Below, in pieces: positions 31,566-38,661 of a DNA stretch of 64,000 bases. The notes under the pieces were generated by a model. It did not search any database. It was not told the origin of the DNA and worked only from the letters and a program-made list of their open reading frames with translations. Source of the DNA: Flavobacteriales bacterium (GTDB taxonomy: Bacteria; Bacteroidota; Bacteroidia; UBA10329); assembly GCA_020635535.1 (NCBI GenBank), contig JACJZP010000006.1, positions 1-64,000 of the forward strand, written 5' to 3'. Both the position numbers and the translations under genes were made by a program. Each line of letters begins with the position of its first letter. Within the stretch, counting starts at the first letter, position 1.

Positions 31566-34430
31566 ATGAAGCGAATTGCATTGTTTGTCGCAGCTGTCTC
31601 CCTGCTTGCGGCCTGTAATCAGGGAACGAAGAACACCAAGCTTCCTGAAGGAGTTAAACTCATTGAAAAGGTTGAAAAGGCAGAGTCTGGCCTTTCTGTT
31701 CCTTATGAGAAATATGAACTGGCTAACGGACTGAAGGTCATAATTCACGAAGATCATTCAGACCCAATTGTACATGTGGACGTTACCTACCACGTTGGTT
31801 CTGCACGTGAGGAACCTCTTCGTTCGGGCTTTGCCCACTTCTTTGAGCACATGATGTTCCAAGGTTCAGATAACGTTGCCGATGAGGAACATTTCAAGAC
31901 CGTTTCAGAATCTGGTGGTACACTGAATGGAACAACCAATAAAGACAGAACAAACTACTTCGAAACCCTGCCAAGCAATCAGTTGGAAAGAGCGCTCTGG
32001 CTGGAGGCTGATAGAATGGGATTCCTTTTAGATGCGGTAACACAAGAGAAGTTCGAGGTTCAGCGCGCTACCGTTAAGAACGAGCGAGGACAGAGCTACG
32101 ATAACCGCCCTTACGGATTGGTGGGCGAAAAAGTGATGCAGGCTCAATATCCACAAACACATCCTTACCATTGGCCAACCATCGGTTACTTGGAAGATCT
32201 TGATGCTGCCAATGTTGATGACCTAAAACGTTTCTTTCTCCGTTGGTACGGACCCAACAATGCTGCACTTACCGTGGCTGGAGACGTGAATCCTACCGAG
32301 GTTTTGGCGCTTGTAAACAAGTATTTCGGAACAATTCCGAGAGGTGCTGAAGTTGAAAACCAAACCGTTGAGCGATCTGTTCTTGATGAGGACCGTTACA
32401 TCTCTTACGAGGACAACATCCGTTTCCCGCTTATTCAGTTCTCTTACCCAACGGTTCCTAACTATCATGCAGACGAAGCGCCATTAGATGTGCTTTCAGA
32501 CATTTTGGGAGGAAGCAAGAACTCGCTTTTCTACAAGAATTTCCAAAAGGCTCAAGTAGCCATTCAGGCATCAGTGCAGCACCCTTGTCAGGAATTGGCC
32601 GGTCAGTTTCAGCTTACGGTTCTTCCTTACCCGGGAAAAACATTGGCTGAAATGGAGGAAATGATCCGCGCTACGCTGAAAGAGTTTGAAGAAAGAGGAG
32701 TAAACGAAGATGACCTCAAGCGTTTCAAAGCCACCATGGAAAGTCAAATGATCAGTGGGTTGGAAACTGTTTCAGGAAAAGCAACAAACTTAGCACGTTA
32801 CCAATACGTTCATGACAACCCGAATTTCGTTGCGAAAGACCTGCAGCGTTATATGGATGTTACGGCAGAAGATGTGATGCGGGTGTTCAACACATACGTC
32901 AAAGATCAGCATGCCGTAATTCTTAGCGTAGTTCCTAAAGGTATGGCGGCTCTCAAAGCGCAAGAAGACAATTTCGTATACGTTCGAGACACCACGTTGA
33001 AGCCGAACTTGGCGCAGTACGAAGGACTAACATACACCAAACCAACACCAGAGGAAGATGGATTCGACCGTAGTGTTAAGCCAGCTTCTGGACCAAGCCC
33101 TGTGATCAAGGTTCCAGAATTCTGGACCGCCTCTATGGATAATGGCTTGAAGGTGATCGGTGCCAAGAATGACGAGATTCCAAAAGTTTACCTGCGTTTC
33201 GGTATCAAAGCTGGCCATCGCTACGAAGATGCCTCGAAGGCTGGTATTGCCAACCTTGTTGGAGATATGCTTGGAGAAACCACCCAGAGCTATTCGGGCG
33301 AGGAACTATCCGGTGAACTTGAAAAATTGGGAAGTTCAATCGATTTATATACAAGCGAAGATGAGATCATTGTTAACGTAAGTTCACTCACCAAAAATCT
33401 TGATGCAACCATCGGTCTTCTGGAAGAAGTGCTGCTGAAGCCTCTATTCACAGAAGAAGACTTCAACCGCTTGAAGACGCAACAAATGGAATCCATTGCC
33501 AATCAGGTAAACCAACCTACAACACTGGCAGACAATCAATTTGATAAAGTCTTATACGGAGAAGGTCACATCATGGCCATTCCTGCCATCGGCACGGAAG
33601 CCACGCTTGGCTCTGTGACACTTACAGACGTTCAGGAATTTTACGACAGAATGTTTGCACCGAACATCACCAATCTGGTTGTTGTGGGTGACGTGGAAAA
33701 AGATGACGTTCTTACAAAACTCGGATTTCTAAAAGGTTGGGCAAAGAAAGAGGTGGCCTACCCTACAGAGCCTGCAACGCCAGAAGCGGCTGCAACCAAG
33801 ATCTACCTGGTTGATAAACCCGGGGCAGCTCAGAGCGAGATAAGAATGGGTTACTTGGCGCTTCCTTTCGATGCAACAGGCGATTACTACAAGGCCAAGT
33901 TGATGAACTTCAATCTTGGAGGTAATTTCAACAGCCGAATCAATCAGGATCTTCGTGAAGATAAGGGTTGGACCTATGGCTCTTACACTTACTTCAATGG
34001 TTCTGAGCATAAAGGTCCGTTCACAGCAGGTGGAGGTTTCAAGCGAGAGGCCACCGACAGCGCTGTGGCTGCCTTTATCCAGCATTTCAAAGAATTCGCT
34101 GAAGGCGGAATTACCGATGATGAGCTTACCTTCTTGAAGAGTTCCGTTGGGCAGAAAGATGCCTTGAAATATGAAGCGGGTTACCAGAAGACCGGCTTCT
34201 TGAACGGCATTCTTCGCTTCGGACTTGATGCAGATTACACAGATCAGCAGAACGAGTTGCTGAAGAATTTGACCAAAGAAGAAGTGAACGAATTGGCGGC
34301 CAAATACATCAACCCAGAAAAAATGGCCATTGTAGTTGTTGGTGATAAGGCCACCATATACGATGGACTTAGCAAACTACCGTATGAAATTGAAGTGGTA
34401 AATCTTACGGTTACTGCTGGTAATAACTAG
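31566..34430 (+). CDS. M16 family zinc metallopeptidase, lipoprotein (954 aa)
   Basis: A pitrilysin-type peptidase with two M16 halves fused in one chain. The lipoprotein signal ends LLAAC (Cys17). The first half carries the inverted zinc motif HFFEH (His91, Glu94, His95) and the third ligand Glu173 in KNERGQ. The second half (about 525-950) lacks the HxxEH motif (VGDMLGETTQSYSGEELSGEL) and ends with the characteristic VVGD and FNSRINQDLREDKGWTYG blocks, as expected for the inactive partner domain. It is predicted to degrade peptides at the periplasmic or outer face of the envelope. It is monocistronic, with a terminator shared with convergent tadA. Confidence 0.94.
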   Translation: MKRIALFVAAVSLLAACNQGTKNTKLPEGVKLIEKVEKAESGLSVPYEKYELANGLKVIIHEDHSDPIVHVDVTYHVGSAREEPLRSGFAHFFEHMMFQGSDNVADEEHFKTVSESGGTLNGTTNKDRTNYFETLPSNQLERALWLEADRMGFLLDAVTQEKFEVQRATVKNERGQSYDNRPYGLVGEKVMQAQYPQTHPYHWPTIGYLEDLDAANVDDLKRFFLRWYGPNNAALTVAGDVNPTEVLALVNKYFGTIPRGAEVENQTVERSVLDEDRYISYEDNIRFPLIQFSYPTVPNYHADEAPLDVLSDILGGSKNSLFYKNFQKAQVAIQASVQHPCQELAGQFQLTVLPYPGKTLAEMEEMIRATLKEFEERGVNEDDLKRFKATMESQMISGLETVSGKATNLARYQYVHDNPNFVAKDLQRYMDVTAEDVMRVFNTYVKDQHAVILSVVPKGMAALKAQEDNFVYVRDTTLKPNLAQYEGLTYTKPTPEEDGFDRSVKPASGPSPVIKVPEFWTASMDNGLKVIGAKNDEIPKVYLRFGIKAGHRYEDASKAGIANLVGDMLGETTQSYSGEELSGELEKLGSSIDLYTSEDEIIVNVSSLTKNLDATIGLLEEVLLKPLFTEEDFNRLKTQQMESIANQVNQPTTLADNQFDKVLYGEGHIMAIPAIGTEATLGSVTLTDVQEFYDRMFAPNITNLVVVGDVEKDDVLTKLGFLKGWAKKEVAYPTEPATPEAAATKIYLVDKPGAAQSEIRMGYLALPFDATGDYYKAKLMNFNLGGNFNSRINQDLREDKGWTYGSYTYFNGSEHKGPFTAGGGFKREATDSAVAAFIQHFKEFAEGGITDDELTFLKSSVGQKDALKYEAGYQKTGFLNGILRFGLDADYTDQQNELLKNLTKEEVNELAAKYINPEKMAIVVVGDKATIYDGLSKLPYEIEVVNLTVTAGNN

Positions 34431-34448
34431 ACGCTTAAGGCAATTTTG

Positions 34449-34486
34449 AAAAAGCCGCTTGGTTTCGTTTCCCAAGCGGCTTTTTT
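34449..34486. terminator. Bidirectional terminator between M16 gene and tadA
   Basis: AAAAAGCCGCTTGG (34449-34462) and CCAAGCGGCTTTTT (34472-34485) form a 14-bp stem with a 9-base loop. A-tract and T-tract on the two sides allow termination in both directions. It overlaps the tadA stop codon. Confidence 0.9.
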
Positions 34487-34931
34487 ATTTCCGCTTCTTT
34501 TGAAAGAACATCTTCAGCAGTTCGGCACAGTCATCGGCCATCACGCCTGCCGTAACTTTGGTTTTGGGATGCAGCAGATTCCCTACCGTTGAAAAACCCC
34601 GTTTGTCATCGCTGGCGCCATACACCACGCGGTCCGCTTGGCTCCAGAAAAGCGCGCCTGCACACATCACGCAGGGCTCCAACGTTACGTATACGGTGCA
34701 GCCCTTCAGGTACTTTCCACCAATGAAATCGGCAGCCGAGGTAATGGCCTGCATCTCGGCATGGGCTGTTACATCATTCAGCGCTTCGGTAAGGTTGTGC
34801 GCTCGCGCAATGACGCGCTTGTTGGCCACTACCACCACCCCAACAGGCACCTCGTCCTTATCGAAGGCCTTGTTCGCCTCTTTCAGGGCCTCCTTCATAA
34901 AATGCTCGTCCGAAAAAACGCTGAGTACCAT
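34485..34931 (-). CDS. tadA: tRNA adenosine-34 deaminase TadA
   Basis: The enzyme deaminates adenosine-34 to inosine in the anticodon of tRNA-Arg(ACG). Start 34931 (MVLSVFSDEHFMKEALKEA) is preferred to the longer frame at 34970, giving 148 aa. Zinc ligands and catalytic Glu are visible: His57-Ala-Glu59 and PCVMC with Cys87 and Cys90. The RVVYGASDDKRG and C-terminal LLKMFFQKKRK blocks are typical. The related guanine deaminase family is an alternative, but the length and FMKEAL start favour TadA. Confidence 0.93.
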   Translation of the reverse strand: MVLSVFSDEHFMKEALKEANKAFDKDEVPVGVVVVANKRVIARAHNLTEALNDVTAHAEMQAITSAADFIGGKYLKGCTVYVTLEPCVMCAGALFWSQADRVVYGASDDKRGFSTVGNLLHPKTKVTAGVMADDCAELLKMFFQKKRK

Positions 34932-35022
34932 GGATGACAAAGTTATTTGTTGAGGGTTATTGGTTATCAAGGTGAGGCGCGACTTTCTAATCGAATCAGA
35001 AACGCAACCTTCCTTCTCCCCG

Positions 35023-35061
35023 ATAACTCAATAACGAATAACTGAATAACCCAATAACCCA
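35023..35061. repeat. Octamer-like tandem array, ATAACCCA type, upstream of aspS
   Basis: Units ATAACTCA, ATAACGA, ATAACTGA, ATAACCCA, ATAACCCA are contiguous. An inverted fragment of the same motif (GGGTTATTGGTTAT) occurs near the tadA start at about 34951-34964. The array ends directly before the -7-like box of aspS. Confidence 0.65.
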
Positions 35062-35062
35062 T

Positions 35063-35070
35063 TACCTTCG
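35063..35070 (+). promoter_or_regulatory. Candidate -7 box TACCTTCG for aspS
   Basis: Close to TAnnTTTG, followed by CGGCCTCAAA (35071-35080), the same core that occurs in the 26-bp repeat near the left edge; 20 bases before the aspS ATG. Confidence 0.5.
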
Positions 35071-35090
35071 CGGCCTCAAATCAAGTACAG

Positions 35091-36839
35091 ATGCATCGTA
35101 CACATACCTGCGGAGAATTGCGTGCCGGAAACATCGGCCAAGAAGTTACATTGAGTGGTTGGGTTCAGCGTGGTCGCGACCTTGGCGGAATGACCTTCAT
35201 TGACCTTCGTGACCGCTATGGAATCACGCAGATAGCCTTCAACATGGAGGTGAATGAATCGCTTTGCCTGAAAGCTCGCGAGCTTGGTCGCGAGTTCGTT
35301 ATCAAGGTAAAAGGTAAGGTTGCCGAACGCGAAAGCAAGAACAAGAATATGCCAACGGGCGATATCGAAATCATTGCATCAACATTGGAAATTCTTAATG
35401 CAGCCAAAACCCCTCCTTTCACTATCGAAGACAAAACAGATGGTGGTGAGGAGATCCGTATGAAGTACCGCTACCTCGATCTGAGAAGAAACAAGATGCG
35501 CAGCAACATGGAACTGCGCCATCGTCTTTCCATTGAAACCCGCAAGTTTATGGATGAGCAGGGTTTCTTGGAGGTGGAAACGCCATACCTGATCAAAAGC
35601 ACACCAGAAGGAGCAAGAGACTTTGTTGTCCCGTCAAGAATGAACGAAGGGCAGTTTTATGCACTTCCGCAAAGTCCACAGACCTTTAAGCAGTTGCTTA
35701 TGGTTTCTGGATTTGACAAGTATTACCAGATAGTGCGCTGCTTCCGCGATGAGGATTTGCGTGCAGATCGCCAGCCAGAGTTCACTCAATTGGACTGCGA
35801 AATGGCATTTGTGGAGCAAGAGGATATTCTGAATGTTTTTGAGGCCTTGACCCGTCATCTGTTCAGGACAGTGAAAGGCATTGAGCTGGAGCAATTCCCA
35901 AGAATGGAGTATGCCGATGCCATGCGTCTTTACGGCTCAGATAAGCCCGATATCCGCTTCGGAATGCAGTTCGTAGAACTGAACGAAGTTGTGAAAGGCC
36001 AAGGATTCGGGGTTTTTGACAATGCCGAATTGGTCGTAGGGATCAACGTAAAAGGCGGCAACGAATTCACCAGAAAACAGATAGATGCGCTTACAGATTT
36101 TGTGAAGCGTCCACAGATAGGTGCTACTGGATTGATCTATTGCCGACATAATGAGGACGGTACCTTCAAAAGTTCTGTAGACAAATTCTTTGCAGAGGAT
36201 AAACTGGCCGATTGGAGTAGCGCCTTTGGTTCAGAATCTGGAGACCTGATGTTGGTTCTTGCCGGCCAAACAGATAAAGTGCGTAAGCAGTTGAACGAAC
36301 TCCGCTTACACGTGGCCGACCTACAAGGGCTAATGAATCCGAATGAGTTTGCTCCGTTGTGGGTTGTCAACTTCCCGTTGTTGGAATGGGACGAAGAAAC
36401 CAACCGTTTCCACGCCATGCACCACCCGTTCACATCGGCCAAACCGGAAGACCTTCATCTGATGGAGACGGATCCTGGAAAGGTGCGTGCCAATGCGTAT
36501 GACATGGTGATCAACGGCACCGAGTTGGGCGGAGGCTCCATCCGTATCCACGACAAGCAGCAGCAGAAGCGAATGTTCGACCTGCTCGGGTTCACCGAGG
36601 AAGAGGCCAAGAACCAGTTCGGCTTTTTGATGGATGCCTTTGAATTCGGGGCACCTCCGCATGGTGGTATCGCCTTCGGTTTCGACCGCCTTTCGGCCAT
36701 TTTCGGAGGCCAGAAGGACATCCGCGACTTCATTGCCTTCCCAAAGAACAACGCTGGCCGCGATATGATGATCGATTCGCCCTCTGTTATTGACAAGGCG
36801 CAGTTGGATGAACTAGGGATTCGAATAATACACGATTAA
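35091..36839 (+). CDS. aspS: Aspartyl-tRNA synthetase
   Basis: A class II synthetase charging tRNA-Asp. At 582 aa it is the bacterial type: N-terminal OB anticodon-binding fold (LSGWVQRGRDLGGMTFIDLRD, about 21-41), catalytic core with motif 2 FRDEDLRADRQPEFTQLD (about 218-235), a GAD insertion (about 285-410) and motif 3 HGGIAFGFDRLSAI (about 525-538). The start follows a Bacteroidota-like promoter. The next gene (GDP-mannose 3,5-epimerase) starts 3 bases after the stop, so this housekeeping gene probably drives transcription into the polysaccharide locus. Confidence 0.98.
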   Translation: MHRTHTCGELRAGNIGQEVTLSGWVQRGRDLGGMTFIDLRDRYGITQIAFNMEVNESLCLKARELGREFVIKVKGKVAERESKNKNMPTGDIEIIASTLEILNAAKTPPFTIEDKTDGGEEIRMKYRYLDLRRNKMRSNMELRHRLSIETRKFMDEQGFLEVETPYLIKSTPEGARDFVVPSRMNEGQFYALPQSPQTFKQLLMVSGFDKYYQIVRCFRDEDLRADRQPEFTQLDCEMAFVEQEDILNVFEALTRHLFRTVKGIELEQFPRMEYADAMRLYGSDKPDIRFGMQFVELNEVVKGQGFGVFDNAELVVGINVKGGNEFTRKQIDALTDFVKRPQIGATGLIYCRHNEDGTFKSSVDKFFAEDKLADWSSAFGSESGDLMLVLAGQTDKVRKQLNELRLHVADLQGLMNPNEFAPLWVVNFPLLEWDEETNRFHAMHHPFTSAKPEDLHLMETDPGKVRANAYDMVINGTELGGGSIRIHDKQQQKRMFDLLGFTEEEAKNQFGFLMDAFEFGAPPHGGIAFGFDRLSAIFGGQKDIRDFIAFPKNNAGRDMMIDSPSVIDKAQLDELGIRIIHD

Positions 36840-36842
36840 AAG

Positions 36843-37808
36843 ATGAGAAAGGCTCTTGTTTGTGGTGCAGGTGGTTTCATTGGTGGCTATCTGGTAAATC
36901 GACTGAAAGAAGATGGTTATTGGGTTCGTGGCGTGGACATAAAGCACAACGAATTTGATAATTGTAATGCCGATGAATTCATAATCGGTGACCTTAGAAA
37001 TCCTACTGTTGTTGATTCAGTTGTATCAGAAGACCTGGACGAAGTGTACCAGCTTGCTGCAGATATGGGAGGAGCTGGGTTTGTCTTCACTGGAGAAAAT
37101 GATGCTGACATAATGCATAACAGTGCGACCATCAATCTGAACGTCTTAGACAACATAAGACGCAAGGGTGTTAAGAAGGTTTTCTACAGTTCCTCTGCCT
37201 GTATCTACCCTGAGTTTAATCAAGCTGACCCTGAGAACCCAAGCTGTGTTGAGGACACCGCATATCCTGCTCAACCTGATAGTGAATACGGCTGGGAGAA
37301 ACTATTCAGTGAGAGGCTATACCTCTCATACTCAAGAAATTTTGGAATTAAAGTTCGTATTGCCAGATTTCACAACATATTCGGACCTATGGGTACATGG
37401 CAGGGTGGTAGAGAAAAAGCACCCGCAGCAATTTGCCGAAAAGTTGCTGAAACAAAAGACGGAGGTTCAATTGAGGTTTGGGGCGATGGCAAACAAACGA
37501 GATCCTTTCTTTACATCGATGAATGTATCGAGGCAGTTAGGCGTCTGATGGATAGCGATTTCACTGGTCCTGTTAACATTGGGTCAGAGGAAATGATTTC
37601 CATAAATGATTTTGCCAAATTGGTCATAGGTATATCTGGAAAGTCACTGAGCATCATTAATATTCCGGGACCTGAGGGGGTTAGAGGTCGAAGATCAGAT
37701 AATGCACTGATCTTGGAAAATCTCAGGTGGGCGCCCTCCCAGCCATTGCGCATAGGCATAGAAAAAACCTACGCTTGGATAAACAATCAAATCACTACGG
37801 GAAAATAA
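36843..37808 (+). CDS. gme: GDP-mannose 3,5-epimerase, plant-like
   Basis: Extended short-chain dehydrogenase that converts GDP-D-mannose to GDP-L-galactose and/or GDP-L-gulose. It has the NAD motif GAGGFIGGYL (8-17), SSSACIYPEF with Cys120, YGWEK (Tyr149, Lys153), RFHNIFGPMGTW, GGREKAPAAICRK (Lys192), GDGKQTRSF and IPGPEGVRGRRSDN. These correspond to Cys145, Tyr174, Lys178 and Lys217 of Arabidopsis GME, all at a constant offset of 25, so the catalytic set is complete. It starts 3 bases after aspS. With gmd and fcl in the same locus, it splits the GDP-mannose pool between L-galactose/L-gulose and L-fucose. The product ratio cannot be judged from sequence. Confidence 0.92.
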   Translation: MRKALVCGAGGFIGGYLVNRLKEDGYWVRGVDIKHNEFDNCNADEFIIGDLRNPTVVDSVVSEDLDEVYQLAADMGGAGFVFTGENDADIMHNSATINLNVLDNIRRKGVKKVFYSSSACIYPEFNQADPENPSCVEDTAYPAQPDSEYGWEKLFSERLYLSYSRNFGIKVRIARFHNIFGPMGTWQGGREKAPAAICRKVAETKDGGSIEVWGDGKQTRSFLYIDECIEAVRRLMDSDFTGPVNIGSEEMISINDFAKLVIGISGKSLSIINIPGPEGVRGRRSDNALILENLRWAPSQPLRIGIEKTYAWINNQITTGK

Positions 37809-37868
37809 ACCGTATAGTAAGCTCTTTCCTAGAACAAAAGAGACCCGAGTTTTTAGGGAACTAGAAAC

Positions 37869-37876
37869 TATATTTG
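37869..37876 (+). promoter_or_regulatory. Candidate -7 box TATATTTG directly before the Wza-like gene
   Basis: An exact TAnnTTTG match ending only 5 bases before the ATG at 37882. If used, the mRNA would be leaderless or nearly so. Confidence 0.45.
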
Positions 37877-37881
37877 CGCCC

Positions 37882-38649
37882 ATGAAATTTAAATCAGCAA
37901 TTCTGCTGCTTTCAATATTTTTCTTTCTGATTCTGTCAGAATCGTGCATCACTAGAAAAGACATTTCGTATTTTCAAGATATTAATGATTCGCTTACTAC
38001 CCAGTCTATTACCAAGGATTTCGAAGCGCTTATACAACCGGGAGACATTTTGTCTGTGCATGTTTCAAGTTTAAGTAAAGAGGCTAGCAGTTTTTTCAAT
38101 GTTGTGGGAGAGACGACCGACCTGCAAGTTGCCAATACCTACTTAGTAGATGCCATGGGTGCTATAGAAATGCCACTTATTGGCACAATTAGGCTTGAGG
38201 GGATGACCACACAAGTAGCCAGAGACAGTCTGAAATTGAGGCTGAACAAGTATTTGGTAGACCCTACCGTCAATATTAGAATTAGGAATTTCAAGGTTAC
38301 TGTTTTGGGAGAAGTAGCAGCGCCAGGTGTGTATACTATTCCTAATGAGAAAATAACATTGATTGAAGCTTTGGGCCTCGCTGGAGATATGACAATTTTT
38401 GCTAGAAGAGTAAACGTGCTAGTAATTAGAGAAGGTAAGGCTGAACGTCAATTCGTTAAGCTTGACTTAACATCTAAAGAATTTTTCGAATCCGAATATT
38501 ATTATCTGCATAGTAATGATATCGTTTACGTGGAGCCAGGGAAAGGAAAATTTGCATCGGCAGATGCTTGGTACAAAATACTGCCAATTGTTTTCAGTGG
38601 TCTTACGGCATTAGGACTTTTCCTTACACGCACCAATATTGGTTTTTAA
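37882..38649 (+). CDS. Wza-like polysaccharide export lipoprotein (255 aa)
   Basis: The outer-membrane/periplasmic exporter component for Wzy-dependent polysaccharide. The lipoprotein signal ends ILSESC (Cys22). The polysaccharide export (poly_export) domain (about 45-130, ALIQPGDILSVHVSSLSKE and GTIRLEGMTTQVARDSL) is followed by one SLBB domain (about 134-220, VTVLGEVAAPGVYTIPNEKIT). It ends with a hydrophobic segment (about 236-250, LPIVFSGLTALGLFL) in place of the amphipathic helix of E. coli Wza. Similar genes (remC) have been linked to gliding in F. johnsoniae, as I recall. wzc follows 12 bases later. Confidence 0.92.
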   Translation: MKFKSAILLLSIFFFLILSESCITRKDISYFQDINDSLTTQSITKDFEALIQPGDILSVHVSSLSKEASSFFNVVGETTDLQVANTYLVDAMGAIEMPLIGTIRLEGMTTQVARDSLKLRLNKYLVDPTVNIRIRNFKVTVLGEVAAPGVYTIPNEKITLIEALGLAGDMTIFARRVNVLVIREGKAERQFVKLDLTSKEFFESEYYYLHSNDIVYVEPGKGKFASADAWYKILPIVFSGLTALGLFLTRTNIGF

Positions 38650-38661
38650 TCTCATTTGAAG

